Numbered from the stretch's first letter, positions 35,301-44,952 are shown. The stretch: 64,000 nt of DNA from VAZQ01 sp035293945 (GCA_035293945.1 DATGLV010000008.1:1-64000); one strand, 5' to 3'. Made by a program: numbers and translations. The notes: generated from the sequence alone by a model not told the origin.

Positions 35301-35486
35301 TCAGCCGCGCACCAGCCAGATCAAGATCAGGCCGGTCACCGCCGACGCGATACCGGCAATGCGCAGCGAAGTCTCGGGACTTTCCAGTGCGCTCGCCGCG
35401 AGCCGCTTTGCGGCAGCCGGAAAGCCGGCGAATACCAAGCCTTCGATGACGAGCACGAGACCAATGGCCACGATGAATTCGGACAT
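35301..35486 (-). CDS. DUF2065 small membrane protein
   Basis: This 61-residue protein has two hydrophobic helices (FIVAIGLVLVIEGLVFAGF and IASAVTGLILIWLV) joined by a polar loop. It matches DUF2065, which is nearly always encoded just after hflC. A role in the HflKC/FtsH complex is inferred from position only. Confidence 0.85.
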   Translation of the reverse strand: MSEFIVAIGLVLVIEGLVFAGFPAAAKRLAASALESPETSLRIAGIASAVTGLILIWLVRG

Positions 35487-35533
35487 TGTCGCCAGTGCTC
35501 ACCGTTCCCGGCTGCGGCGCCGAAGCACGTCGC

Positions 35534-36424
35534 CTATTTCGCGGGCGGCTTAGTCTTGCCCATCGGGTCGCCGAAATAGCGGAAGAAGTTTGAGTCGGGC
35601 TGGAGCAGCATACGGGTGTCGCCGGACTTCAGGCTCGCCTCATAGGCCTGCATGGAGCGATAGAAGTCGAAGAAGTCGGGATCCTGACCATAGGCCTGCG
35701 CGTAGATGCGGTTGCGCTCGGCATCGCCATCACCGCGCGTCTGCTCGGCCTTGGACTGAGCTTCGGCGGTCAGCACGGTCACGTCACGATCGGCCTTGGC
35801 CCTGATTTCCGCTGCCTTCTGATTGCCAAGTGCGCGAAACTCGGCCGCCTGGCGCTGCCGTTCGGTCTGCATGCGCTGGTAGACCGCTTGGCTGTTCTGT
35901 TCGGGCAGATCGGCGCGGCGAATACGGGTATCGACCACCGAGATGCCGAAGGCTTCCGCTTCGTTCTGCAGCTGGGTGCGCACCGCGGCCATGAGCTGGG
36001 CCCGCTTGTTGCGCACGATGTCAATGGAGGGTGCCTCACCCAAGACCCGCCGTAGCGCCGAGTTGAGCAAGGTCGAGAGCCGGGCATTGGCGCCCTCGAT
36101 CGCACCGATGGCCTGGTAGAACTTCAACGGATCGCTCACCCGATAGCGTGCGAAGGCATCGACCACCAGCCGCTTCTGATCGGCGGCAATGACCTCCTGA
36201 GCCGGATTCTCCAGATCAAGTATGCGCTTATCGATCGAGATCACGTTCTCGATCAGTGGCAGCTTGAAATGCAGTCCCGCGTCACTCACCACGCGAACCG
36301 GCTCACCCAGGCGCACGACGATCGCCTGATCGGTCTGGTAAACCGTGAACAGCGAGCTGTAGCCGACGATGAGCGCCAGCACGACCACCGCCGCAACGAT
36401 GCCGCCCAAAATATTGAACTTCAT
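35534..36424 (-). CDS. hflC: FtsH regulator HflC
   Basis: The 296-residue protein has one N-terminal membrane helix and an SPFH/Band 7 domain in the periplasm (VVRLGEPVRVVSDAGLHFKLPL). A coiled region follows, with the ERQRQAAEFRALGNQKAAEI stretch. With HflK it cages the FtsH protease in the inner membrane. It overlaps hflK by 4 bases. Confidence 0.94.
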   Translation of the reverse strand: MKFNILGGIVAAVVVLALIVGYSSLFTVYQTDQAIVVRLGEPVRVVSDAGLHFKLPLIENVISIDKRILDLENPAQEVIAADQKRLVVDAFARYRVSDPLKFYQAIGAIEGANARLSTLLNSALRRVLGEAPSIDIVRNKRAQLMAAVRTQLQNEAEAFGISVVDTRIRRADLPEQNSQAVYQRMQTERQRQAAEFRALGNQKAAEIRAKADRDVTVLTAEAQSKAEQTRGDGDAERNRIYAQAYGQDPDFFDFYRSMQAYEASLKSGDTRMLLQPDSNFFRYFGDPMGKTKPPAK

Positions 36425-37656
36425 CGATTGCCTCCGGTGGGCGCCGCTGTCTGCCCCGAGGAGCTCTGTGCAGGCGCACCTGGACGCGACAGCTGCGGCC
36501 GCGCCAGCTCGGTGAGCGGCAGATAAGGAACCACCCCGTTCTGCGTACCGGAATCCATGATTATCTTGTCGGTGCCCCCGAACAACCGCTCCATGGTCTC
36601 GAGATACATGCGCTCGCGGGTGACGTCGGGCGCCTTCTTGTATTCCTCATAGACCTTGAGGAAGCGTGCGGCCTGACCGGTAGCCTCGGCCACCGTCTGC
36701 TCCCGATAGGCTTGCGCGGCCTGGGTGATCTGCGCGGCGCGCCCACGTGCCTCCGGCACCACGCGATTGGCGTAGGTCTGCGCCTCATTCTGGGCACGCT
36801 CGGCGTCCGCGAGGGCGGCCTGAACATCGCGGAAGGAATCGAGGACCTGGGCGGGCGGATCGACCTTCTGCAACTGCACCTGGGTGACCTGGATGCCGGC
36901 CCCATAGCCGTCGAGCGTCTTCTGCATGATCTCCTGCACCTGGGACTCGATCGGGCCGCGCTGGCCGGTGAGAATCGACCCGGGAGATCCGCTCGCAACG
37001 ACCGGTGAAACACCGCTGGCATCGGGCTGCGGACTGACGGTGGCGGACGGAACGGTCACATCCAAGTGCCCGATCACCTCGCGCATGGCGCTTTCGGCGA
37101 CCGCCTTTACGGTTCCCTCAGGTTGCTGAAGATTGAAAAGATACTGGCCGGCGCCGTCCGGCTTGATTACCCAAAAGACGGAGAAATCAACATCGACGAT
37201 GTTCTCATCGCCGGTCAGCATCAAACTCTCCTCCGGCACATCGCGGCTCGAGCTGCCGCGGCGCAGGTCATCGACGCTCCGCATGCCGATATCGATGCGG
37301 TTGACGCGCGTGACCTTGGGGGTCAGGGCGGTCTCGATCGGATACGGCAAGTGGTAGTGAAGGCCCGGCTTGGCATCCCAAGCATAGGCGCCGAAGCGAA
37401 GCACAATGCCGAGCTCATCCGGATTGACGGTAAAAATTCCGGTCAAGCCCCAAGCGAAGACTGCGGCAGCAACCGCGAGCATGATCCCCCGCCCGCCGAA
37501 ATTCCCTCCCGGCAGGACATTGCGCAACCGATCCTGGCTACGACGCAGGAACTCCTCGAGATCGGGGGATGTCGGACCCGATTGTTGCGGCCCCGAACCC
37601 CAGGGGCCTTTGCCCCCCGATCCCCAGGGTCCGCCGCCCTGATTGCTCCACGGCAT
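36421..37656 (-). CDS. hflK: FtsH regulator HflK
   Basis: The 411-residue partner of HflC starts at the ATG at 37656, which has GAGGAGA 8 bases upstream. A cytoplasmic Gly/Trp-rich tail (MPWSNQGGGPWGSGGKG) precedes the membrane helix and SPFH domain. A Ser/Pro/Gly insertion near residues 215-240 (VSPVVASGSPGSILTGQ) is longer than I expect for the family. It follows folA on the same strand. Confidence 0.93.
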   Translation of the reverse strand: MPWSNQGGGPWGSGGKGPWGSGPQQSGPTSPDLEEFLRRSQDRLRNVLPGGNFGGRGIMLAVAAAVFAWGLTGIFTVNPDELGIVLRFGAYAWDAKPGLHYHLPYPIETALTPKVTRVNRIDIGMRSVDDLRRGSSSRDVPEESLMLTGDENIVDVDFSVFWVIKPDGAGQYLFNLQQPEGTVKAVAESAMREVIGHLDVTVPSATVSPQPDASGVSPVVASGSPGSILTGQRGPIESQVQEIMQKTLDGYGAGIQVTQVQLQKVDPPAQVLDSFRDVQAALADAERAQNEAQTYANRVVPEARGRAAQITQAAQAYREQTVAEATGQAARFLKVYEEYKKAPDVTRERMYLETMERLFGGTDKIIMDSGTQNGVVPYLPLTELARPQLSRPGAPAQSSSGQTAAPTGGNR

Positions 37657-37800
37657 CGGCTGTCTCCTCGTCGGCCGCGCGAACCGCGGGCGTGTCAATT
37701 CATTTCCGGGGCGGGTTATAGGGGACGCGTCCTTCGGTTACAACGCGCCCGGCTGCGTCGAAACCGCAATAGCTTAACGCAAATCCTTCAAACGCCGTCG

Positions 37801-38391
37801 TTAATTGCGTTCGAAATGGGTAGCCCGGCGCGCATAGACAAGGACAGTAAAAGCTGCTGCGTCATCCGGTCCCGGAGCATAATCGCGGGATGCGACCTCC
37901 TGCCAGAGCGCCGGATCGATCTGGGGAAACAGGGTATCCCCCTCGGGCCGCAGATGCACCCGTGTGATGACCAGGCGATCGGCGTTGCCAATTGTCGCCG
38001 CATAGAGCTCGGCGCCGCCAATCACTGCGATCGCGTCGGCGGCCCGCCGCAGCGCGTCGCCGTGCGCGATCGCCAGCGCTGCGGCGAGCGATGGCGTCAC
38101 CACAATGCCGGGCGCGGCAAAATCAGAATTGCGGCTGACCACGATATTGGTGCGCCCCTGCAGCGGCCGGCCGATTGACAGGTAAGTCTTGCGACCCATG
38201 ACCACGGGCTTGCCCATGGTGATAGCGCGAAAATTCTTGAGATCGGACTTGAGCCGCCAAGGCAGCCCGCCCTCCCGCCCGATGATGCCGTTGTCGGCAA
38301 CGGCTGCGACCAGCACCAGGGCGGGCGCGGCTGCGCGACCCGGTGGGGAAGCGCTCACGCTGCTCACACCGCGATTCTCATACGGCGACAC
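37801..38391 (-). CDS. folA: Dihydrofolate reductase
   Basis: The 196-residue enzyme has the DHFR start VLVAAVADNGIIGREGGLPW, then KNFRAITMGKPVVMGRKTYLSIG and AIAVIGGAELYA. It reduces the dihydrofolate made by thymidylate synthase. Its ATG directly follows the thyA stop. About 24 residues precede the conserved start, so one of two internal GTG codons (Val9, Val12) could be the true start. Confidence 0.93.
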   Translation of the reverse strand: MSPYENRGVSSVSASPPGRAAAPALVLVAAVADNGIIGREGGLPWRLKSDLKNFRAITMGKPVVMGRKTYLSIGRPLQGRTNIVVSRNSDFAAPGIVVTPSLAAALAIAHGDALRRAADAIAVIGGAELYAATIGNADRLVITRVHLRPEGDTLFPQIDPALWQEVASRDYAPGPDDAAAFTVLVYARRATHFERN

Positions 38392-39186
38392 TCATACTGC
38401 GACTTGCGCCTTGATATGGGGGTGCGGATCGTAGCCCTCGAGCGTGAAGTCCTCGTAGCGGAACGCCAGCAGATCCTCGACCGCCGGGTTGAGCCGCATG
38501 CGGGGCAGCGGCCGCGGCGCCCGCGAGAGCTGCAGGCGTGCCTGCTCGATGTGGTTAAGGTAAAGATGCGCGTCGCCCAACGTGTGCACGAACTCGCCGG
38601 GTGCAAGTCGCGTCACCTGCGCCACCATCATGGTGAGGAGCGCATAGGATGCGATATTGAACGGCACTCCCAAGAAGACATCGGCCGAGCGCTGATAGAG
38701 CTGGCAGGACAGCTTGCGGCGCGCGACGTAGAACTGGAACAGGCAGTGACACGGCGGCAGCGCCATCGCATCAACCTCGGCCGGGTTCCAAGCGGAGACG
38801 ATCAGGCGACGCGAGTCCGGGTTGCGGCGGATTGCCGTGACCACGTCGGAAATCTGATCGACGGCGCCCCCGTCGGGACGCGGCCATGAACGCCACTGCC
38901 GGCCATATACCGGCCCGAGCTCGCCATGCTGATCCGCCCAGGCATCCCAGATCGTCACGCCATTCTGCTTGAGATATTTGATGTTGGTATCCCCGGCGAG
39001 GAACCAGAGCAGCTCGTGAATGATCGACCTCAAGTGCACTTTCTTGGTGGTCACCAAGGGAAAGCCTGCTGCCAGATCGAAGCGCATCTGGTGACCGAAC
39101 ACCGAAAGCGTGCCGGTGCCGGTGCGGTCGCGCTTCTCGGCGCCATCGGCGAGGATTCGCTCCATCAAATCGTGATATTGGCGCAT
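38392..39186 (-). CDS. thyA: Thymidylate synthase ThyA
   Basis: The 264-residue enzyme methylates dUMP with methylene-tetrahydrofolate. The catalytic cysteine is in ALPPCHCLFQFYV, with RRLIVSAWNP before it and QRSADVFLGVPFNIASYALL after it. Length and motifs are those of the Escherichia coli type. It forms a two-gene unit with folA, which recycles its product. Confidence 0.96.
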   Translation of the reverse strand: MRQYHDLMERILADGAEKRDRTGTGTLSVFGHQMRFDLAAGFPLVTTKKVHLRSIIHELLWFLAGDTNIKYLKQNGVTIWDAWADQHGELGPVYGRQWRSWPRPDGGAVDQISDVVTAIRRNPDSRRLIVSAWNPAEVDAMALPPCHCLFQFYVARRKLSCQLYQRSADVFLGVPFNIASYALLTMMVAQVTRLAPGEFVHTLGDAHLYLNHIEQARLQLSRAPRPLPRMRLNPAVEDLLAFRYEDFTLEGYDPHPHIKAQVAV

Positions 39187-39308
39187 TCGGTTTCGGACGT
39201 CTTGCTGTGGAGCCTTGCGCTCGGGCGTCGGCGTTTGATGTCGATCGATCCGGTATCGCGCGCCTGAATCGGCGCTGAGACCGGATTATCGCTCGATCGT
39301 TCAGCCTT

Positions 39309-39842
39309 TCATATCCATCCGACCAGGCCGAAAAGTGCCGCACCGGCAAAAATCCACAGCGGATTTATCCTGACCGTGTAGCTCGCGAGCGCCGTCACGC
39401 CGATCACCACAACCGCCAGACGGCTCTGCGCCGCTGCCTGTGCGATCACCGCCGCGCTTGCGCCGATCAGGCCGATGGAGATCGGCACGAGTGCGGCCTG
39501 AATGGTCATGCGCCAGGGAGCGTCCTTGAAGCGGTCCCAGACCCGCCCGATGAAAAAGGCGAACACGCAAGTCGGCCCGCACATCGCCACCGTCGCGACC
39601 AGTGCGCCGGCCAGGCCGGCGACATGGTAGCCAATGAGTGTCACCACGATGACGTTGGGCCCGGGCGTGACCTGCGCGATCGCATACATGTCGGCGAACT
39701 GCCGTTCGGTCATCCAATGCATCACGTCGACGGCAAGGCGATGCATCTCCGGCAGCGCCGCATTGGCGCCGCCGATTGCAAATAGCGACAGCACGGCAAA
39801 ATAGCCCGCCAGCGACAGCAGTGTGCCCACCCCATCGGTCAT
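39309..39842 (-). CDS. Chromate transporter, short-chain, second half
   Basis: The 177-residue membrane protein is one CHR domain, with the motifs FAIGGANAALPEMHR and QVTPGPNVIVVTLIGY. Its ATG overlaps the stop of the first half by 4 bases. Short CHR pairs work together as the equivalent of one long ChrA. True substrate may be chromate or another anion. Confidence 0.87.
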   Translation of the reverse strand: MTDGVGTLLSLAGYFAVLSLFAIGGANAALPEMHRLAVDVMHWMTERQFADMYAIAQVTPGPNVIVVTLIGYHVAGLAGALVATVAMCGPTCVFAFFIGRVWDRFKDAPWRMTIQAALVPISIGLIGASAAVIAQAAAQSRLAVVVIGVTALASYTVRINPLWIFAGAALFGLVGWI

Positions 39843-40441
39843 CGACGCAACCACCACGCCACCGCGATGCCGCCCGGGATGAGCACGCCCAGCACCCAGT
39901 AGATGGGCCAGCGCAGGATGCCGACGGCGAGAAACGCCGCAATCGCGAGCCCCTGCCCCTGCCCGAGCCCCGGCCGCTCGCGCGCGAGCGGACCCGCCAT
40001 CCTGAGCCCGGTGCTGATGGTAAGGCCAGCCGCGGCGGCGGCGACGCCGGCCAGTATCCGCTGCAGCGCCGCGATATCGCCATACGTCGCATAGAGCACC
40101 CCGAGCAGCATCACCAGCACGAACGGCGGACCGAGCAATCCCAGAAGTGCAACCAGTGCCCCCACGATTCCGCCCACCTGCCGTCCGAACACGACCGAGA
40201 AATTCACGATGTTCGGCCCGGGGAGGAAATTGCAGAGCGCATAGGCCTCGTTGAACTCCTCTGCGGTCATCCACTTGCGCTCGTCGACCATCATGCGGCG
40301 GGACCAGTAGAGGACGCCGCCAAAGCCGGAGAGCGAGATCAGGCTGAATGCGATGAAGAGCTCGACCGGCGCCGGGGCGACTGGAGCGCGGCCTGCAGAA
40401 ATTGGGGAAATTTTGCGAGGGTGCGGCGGCGTGTCGGACAT
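39839..40441 (-). CDS. Chromate transporter, short-chain, first half
   Basis: The 200-residue CHR-domain protein carries SLISLSGFGGVLYWSRRMM and ALCNFLPGPNIVNFSVVFG, the motif pair of ChrA N-terminal domains. I start at MSDTPP (40441); an earlier start at 40480 is possible. It shares an operon with the second half and is divergent from ssrA. Confidence 0.87.
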   Translation of the reverse strand: MSDTPPHPRKISPISAGRAPVAPAPVELFIAFSLISLSGFGGVLYWSRRMMVDERKWMTAEEFNEAYALCNFLPGPNIVNFSVVFGRQVGGIVGALVALLGLLGPPFVLVMLLGVLYATYGDIAALQRILAGVAAAAAGLTISTGLRMAGPLARERPGLGQGQGLAIAAFLAVGILRWPIYWVLGVLIPGGIAVAWWLRR

Positions 40442-40567
40442 TCGAGCGTTGAGACTTAGACCCGGAGGCGTCCGCCACACTATGCATGATTCCGCCGGGC
40501 AGCCTTTCGATTTCGCGGGCGATGGCCGCCCCTTTTTTCGTCAACCTTTTGGGCCTATATCTTGGGT

Positions 40568-40910
40568 GCCGGCGCAAGCCGGATATGGCGATAAATGGCC
40601 GTCGTAATAAACCTATCGGACCCGGGGGCAGTACCCGGCGCCTCCACCCAAGACCAGCCCGGAGACCAGCTGGAGGCCTGGCTTTGGGTGGGGGCGAAAC
40701 AGGATCGACGAGGGCGTAAAGGGCGCGCTTTTGCTCGGCATGGTTCCGCCGTTATCGGGCCAAATCCATAGTTGCCAACGACAACTATGCTCCGGTTGCT
40801 CTGGCCGCGTAATGCGGCTTGAAAGACCGATCTAAAGCCCTGGCGTCTTAGCAGCGCCAGGCGGGGTTCGGGGGCACCTGGCAACAGAAGCCCCCACTCA
40901 CCGCAGAAAC
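40568..40910 (+). ncRNA. ssrA: tmRNA, circularly permuted two-piece form (approximate ends)
   Basis: The tag ORF at 40774-40812 reads GCC AAC GAC AAC TAT... and gives ANDNYAPVALAA followed by TAA. The coding piece begins with GGGGGCGAAACAGGATCGAC near 40690. The acceptor piece is encoded before it and ends CGCCTCC-ACC near 40646. GGGGGCG and CGCCTCC pair over 7 bp, so acceptor-first order is certain: this is the alphaproteobacterial permuted gene. The pieces are cut from one precursor, rescue stalled ribosomes and tag their products for ClpXP. A TATATC box lies just upstream. The end near 40910 follows a GGGGGC/GCCCCC hairpin. Both ends are estimates. Confidence 0.92.
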
Positions 40911-41104
40911 TCGCTGCCGACAATAAGCTCGTTGCGGGATCTCCGTGGTCCCGGGCGTCGGCGGCAAAACCGAGCGGGAAATCAACAGGCGGGACGCAAC
41001 CCTGATTTCATTTGCCGTAATCATGCTCTAGCATCGCGCACAATCGGCATCGGCTCATGTTTCCAATCTGGAGCCGGCCCGCGTCGGATCTAAGGGAAGA
41101 CTTC

Positions 41105-41719
41105 ATGGGCGTCGATCATATTCGCTACGACCTGCTGGCCCAGGAAGCATTGCGCGGGGTGTTACGCACGGTCCTTGCCGATGCCGCCAAGAACGGCCTT
41201 CCCGGTGACCACCATTTCTTCGTGACCTTCGACACCAGGGCCGAGGGCGTGCGCCTTTCCCAGCGGATGCGCGCCCAATATCCAGAGGAAATGACGATCG
41301 TCCTGCAGCACCAGTTCTGGGACTTGACCGTCGGCGAGGACGCATTCGAAGTCGGCTTGTCCTTCGGCGGCGTGCCGGAACGGCTCGCCGTTCCATTTGC
41401 CGCGGTGAAAGGTTTCTTCGACCCTTCCGTCGAATTTGGCTTGCAGTTCGAGCAGGTCGCCGCCAGCAGCACCGGCGAAAAATCCGACGCCAAGCCCGGG
41501 GCCAAGCCCGATGCCAAGCCCGACGCACTACCCGCGCCGAGCAAAAAGGGCGGTGAACCAGCCAACACAGCGTCGCACGCAAAAGCGCGCCGCGGGACGT
41601 CGACGGCCCCGGCTCCTCCTAGCCCCGAGGCTTCCGCCACGGATCGATCGGACGACGAAGCACCCGACAAATCCAGCGGCGGCGAAGTCGTACGCTTGGA
41701 TCGGTTCCGAAAGAAATAA
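41105..41719 (+). CDS. sspB: ClpXP adaptor SspB, alphaproteobacterial type
   Basis: The 204-residue protein starts at the ATG with AAGGGAAGA upstream. The conserved domain runs from GVDHIRYDLLAQEALRGV through LQHQFWDLTVGEDAFEVGLSFGG to VPFAAVKGFFDPSVEFGLQF. Next comes a low-complexity linker with repeated AKPDAKP units, then a short conserved end GGEVVRLDRFRKK, which fits the ClpX-binding tail. SspB delivers ssrA-tagged proteins to ClpXP. Here it lies directly after ssrA. Confidence 0.92.
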   Translation: MGVDHIRYDLLAQEALRGVLRTVLADAAKNGLPGDHHFFVTFDTRAEGVRLSQRMRAQYPEEMTIVLQHQFWDLTVGEDAFEVGLSFGGVPERLAVPFAAVKGFFDPSVEFGLQFEQVAASSTGEKSDAKPGAKPDAKPDALPAPSKKGGEPANTASHAKARRGTSTAPAPPSPEASATDRSDDEAPDKSSGGEVVRLDRFRKK

Positions 41720-41935
41720 GACGCACGCAGCCGGGAGAGGAGCTTGCTGGCTCCCGCAGTCCGTCGCGCACGAGCTGGCAGCGAGGCGATTTTGTCCCTT
41801 CACATGCCGCGTGCGTAAGCTTCCATCCCGCATTGTCAAACTCGGCGACACTAATCTTCTTTTTTGCCTACCATTATTGAATTTTGGCGAAAGGATATTC
41901 TACTCAAGGCTAGATCCACTGGTTCCGTTGGCCTC

Positions 41936-42694
41936 ATGAACGATCAATCGCGCAGGCGTGTCCCCGACGAGCGGTCGGCTCTCGCGCAGCGGCTCGACGG
42001 GGCCTTTGCCGACCTCGACCTTAATCAGAGACTGGCGGCGGTTCGCGGCGCCGTCGAGGGCCGCATCGTTTTCACCACCAGCTTCGGTCTTGAAGATCAA
42101 GCAATCAGCCACGCGATCTTCACCCAGGACCTCGCAATCGACGTCGTCACCTTCGACACCGGGCGGCTGTTCCCGGAAACCCATGCGGTGTGGGCGGAAA
42201 CTGAGCAGCGCTACGGCCAGCGCATCCGCGCCCTTTTGCCAGCGCGCGCGGCCGTCGAGGACTGGATCGCCCAGCACGGCATCGACGGGTTTCGCTCCTC
42301 GGTAGCGGCGCGGCAGAGTTGCTGCTCCCTGCGCAAGGTCGAGCCGCTGGGGCGGGCGCTCGCCGGGGCGGCCGGCTGGGTGACTGGCGTGCGCGCCGAA
42401 CAATCGGCGGAGCGGGCGATGATGAGCTTTGTGGCCGCCGATGCGCAATATGGCCTTATCAAGCTGAACCCTTTGCTCGATTGGACGCGCGATCGCGTCG
42501 CGCGCTTCGTGCGCGACCACCGGATTCCGTACAACAGCCTGCATGACCGCGGCTTTCTGTCGATCGGCTGCGCACCATGCACACGCGCAGTCGCGCCCGA
42601 CGAGCCGGAGCGGGCCGGTCGCTGGTGGTGGGAGCAGCAGGAGAAGAAGGAGTGTGGGCTGCACCTCGCGAGCGCGCCCGCTCTTGTGCATTAG
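41936..42694 (+). CDS. cysH: Assimilatory adenylylsulfate (APS) reductase CysH
   Basis: The 252-residue enzyme reduces activated sulfate to sulfite. The cysteine pairs SCCSLRK and GCAPCTR bind a [4Fe-4S] cluster and mark the APS-using type rather than the PAPS type. The catalytic cysteine is in KKECGLHLA near the end. SFGLEDQ and DVVTFDTGRLFPET are the usual N-terminal motifs. The ATG at 41936 has no strong ribosome site; a TTG at 41864 is an alternative. Confidence 0.93.
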   Translation: MNDQSRRRVPDERSALAQRLDGAFADLDLNQRLAAVRGAVEGRIVFTTSFGLEDQAISHAIFTQDLAIDVVTFDTGRLFPETHAVWAETEQRYGQRIRALLPARAAVEDWIAQHGIDGFRSSVAARQSCCSLRKVEPLGRALAGAAGWVTGVRAEQSAERAMMSFVAADAQYGLIKLNPLLDWTRDRVARFVRDHRIPYNSLHDRGFLSIGCAPCTRAVAPDEPERAGRWWWEQQEKKECGLHLASAPALVH

Positions 42695-42771
42695 CCGCGG
42701 CGCGCCGGGCCGACGACCTGCTCGTCATCTGATAAGCTGACCAGGAGGTTGGAGCATCTCCCGCGAGGCCG

Positions 42772-44178
42772 ATGATGAGCAAAAGGCGCGAGAGGACGCG
42801 CATCGAAACCGACAGCTTCGGTCCTATCGAAGTGCCGGCCGATCGTTACTGGGGAGCTCAGACAGAGCGTTCGCGCCGCAACTTCCGCATCGGTAGTGAG
42901 CGCATTCCATCATCGCTCATCCGCGCGCTCGCGTTGATCAAGCGCGCCGCCGCCGAGGTCAATCACGCGCTCGGCTCGCTCGACGCGCGCCGGAGCAAGG
43001 CGATCGTCCATGCGGCTCAGGAGGTGATCGATGGTCGGCTCGACGATCACTTTCCTCTGGTCGTATGGCAGACCGGCTCCGGCACCCAAACCAACATGAA
43101 TGTGAACGAGGTCATCGCAGCGCGCGCCAACCAAATGCTCAGCGGCAGGCTCGGTGGCAATGCGCCGATCCACCCGAATGATCACGTCAATATGAGCCAG
43201 TCGTCGAACGACTGCTTTCCGACCGCCATGCATGTCGCAGCCGCGACCGAGATCACGCGGTCGCTTGACCCCGCGCTCGCCCACCTGCAGGCGGCACTGG
43301 AGCGTAAATCCAAGGCTTTTGCAGATATCGTCAAGATCGGGCGCACCCACTTGCAGGATGCGACGCCTCTGACCCTCGGCCAGGAGTTCTCCGGTTATGC
43401 CGCGCAGGTGAGCTCGGCGCGTGCGCGCCTGGCGCAGGCGCTCAAGCATCTCTACCCGCTGGCGCAGGGTGGCACGGCAGTCGGCACCGGCCTCAATACA
43501 AAGCCGCAATTTGCCCGGCTTGTCGCCAAGCGGATTGCGGCGCTGAGCAAGCTCCCGTTTGTGACTGCGCCCAACAAGTTCGAGGCACTGGCCGCGCATG
43601 ACGCCATTGTGTTTGTTCACGGCGCGCTCACTTCGCTGGCGACCGCGCTGTTCAAGATTGCCAACGACATCCGTCTGCTCGGCTCGGGCCCGCGCTCGGG
43701 CCTCGGCGAGTTGATCCTGCCGGAGAACGAGCCGGGCTCCTCGATCATGCCTGGCAAAGTGAATCCAACCCAGTGTGAGGCCGTGACCATGGTGTGCTGC
43801 CAAATATTCGGCAACAACACGACGGTCGCGGTCGCCGGCAGCCAAGGCCACTTTGAACTAAACGTCTACAAGCCCGTGATCGCTTTCGCACTGTTGCAAT
43901 CGATCAGGCTGCTCGCCGACGTCGCGGTATCCTTCACAGACAACTGCATCGCCGGCATCCGCGCCGATACGGCGCGAATCCAGGAATTGATGCAACGTTC
44001 CCTGATGCTCGTCACCGCGCTCGCGCCGCATATCGGCTATCAGAAGGCGGCGGAGATCGCCAAGGCAGCGCATGCGTCGGGAACCACACTGCGCGAGGAG
44101 GCGGTCCGTCTCGGCTACGTTTCGGCAGCGGAGTTCGACCGCTTGGTGCGGCCGGAAAGGATGACCAAGCCAGGGTAA
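42772..44178 (+). CDS. fumC: Fumarase, class II
   Basis: The 468-residue homotetrameric, iron-free fumarase has the superfamily signature GSSIMPGKVNP, plus TGSGTQTNMNVNEVIA and GRTHLQDATPLTLGQEFSGY. It interconverts fumarate and malate in the citric acid cycle. The tandem ATGATG start has GCGAGG upstream. Confidence 0.95.
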   Translation: MMSKRRERTRIETDSFGPIEVPADRYWGAQTERSRRNFRIGSERIPSSLIRALALIKRAAAEVNHALGSLDARRSKAIVHAAQEVIDGRLDDHFPLVVWQTGSGTQTNMNVNEVIAARANQMLSGRLGGNAPIHPNDHVNMSQSSNDCFPTAMHVAAATEITRSLDPALAHLQAALERKSKAFADIVKIGRTHLQDATPLTLGQEFSGYAAQVSSARARLAQALKHLYPLAQGGTAVGTGLNTKPQFARLVAKRIAALSKLPFVTAPNKFEALAAHDAIVFVHGALTSLATALFKIANDIRLLGSGPRSGLGELILPENEPGSSIMPGKVNPTQCEAVTMVCCQIFGNNTTVAVAGSQGHFELNVYKPVIAFALLQSIRLLADVAVSFTDNCIAGIRADTARIQELMQRSLMLVTALAPHIGYQKAAEIAKAAHASGTTLREEAVRLGYVSAAEFDRLVRPERMTKPG

Positions 44179-44479
44179 TCTACTGCACAATGACGGCAGG
44201 AAATCAGCACGCACATTTCAGCAGATTACGTATGCTTATTGGAATAACTCGGCGATGCTTCAGTTTATCAACGATAAGAAACGTTGTTGAAGACTTCAGA
44301 TCCGTGCGGCTCAACGTGAAACTTCCGCTCCGCCCAGCGCTCGTTGCTCAACCAGAATGCAAAAGCGCACAATAATGGCAAGGAAAGCACTGACATTGCC
44401 ACGCTCCGGGCGCATTTCGGGTTCAAGGACGAGTTACTGACAGAACGCCTTCACTTGCCCGATGTTCGTCGAGATTTGG
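44179..44479. other. Non-coding stretch after fumC
   Basis: No gene, hairpin with T run or repeat is evident in these 301 bases. Base composition is a little richer in A and T than the neighbours. It should hold the promoter of the DUF4169 gene. Confidence 0.4.
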
Positions 44480-44668
44480 ATGGGTGACGTCATCAAGCTT
44501 CGTGAAGCGCGCAGAAAGGCCAAGCGACTGCGTGAGGAGAAGCATGCAGCCGCTAATCGATTGTTGCACGGCCGCAGCAAGGCGGACCGTCGACTCGAGT
44601 CTGCGCGCAATGCGAAGGCCCATCGGGACCTTGAACAGCACCGGGTTGATTCGGGAGACGAAGGATGA
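44480..44668 (+). CDS. DUF4169 family small protein
   Basis: The 62-residue, highly charged protein begins MGDVIKLREARRKAKR and continues with HAAANRLLHGRSKADRRLES, which is the DUF4169 pattern. It is probably helical and basic. I start at 44480, where the conserved MGDV begins. It overlaps the next gene by 4 bases. In Rhizobiales this pair is usually near fumC and sspB. Function unknown. Confidence 0.85.
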   Translation: MGDVIKLREARRKAKRLREEKHAAANRLLHGRSKADRRLESARNAKAHRDLEQHRVDSGDEG

Positions 44669-44952
44669 AATCGCCTGTCGTTAAGCGCTCCATCGTCATC
44701 GCCGGCCACAAGACCAGTGTGAGTCTTGAAGACGCATTCTGGAAGGGGCTGAAGGAGATCGCGAGCGGACGCCACGCCACGTTGTCTGAGTTGGTGGCTT
44801 CGATCGATGCGGATCGCCAGCAGGGCAATCTGTCATCGGCATTGAGGCTGTTCGTCTTGGACTTCTATCGGACACAGGTCGGAGACGAGATGGGTCTGCA
44901 CGGCAGCACCCCGCAGGATGCGATGATGGTGCGGCCTGCCGTTTCGGCCTAA
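44665..44952 (+). CDS. Ribbon-helix-helix domain protein
   Basis: The 95 residues contain a ribbon-helix-helix unit: VKRSIVIAGHKTSVSLEDAFW (strand and helix) and ATLSELVASIDADR, then NLSSALRLFVLDFYR. The fold usually binds DNA as a dimer. The start overlaps the stop of the DUF4169 gene (ATGA), so the two are made together. Target genes unknown. Confidence 0.85.
   Translation: MKSPVVKRSIVIAGHKTSVSLEDAFWKGLKEIASGRHATLSELVASIDADRQQGNLSSALRLFVLDFYRTQVGDEMGLHGSTPQDAMMVRPAVSA

Noticed and set aside
40555..40923. 122-codon minus-strand ORF
   Set aside because: It covers the ssrA gene, whose tag frame and acceptor-stem pairing are unambiguous on the plus strand.
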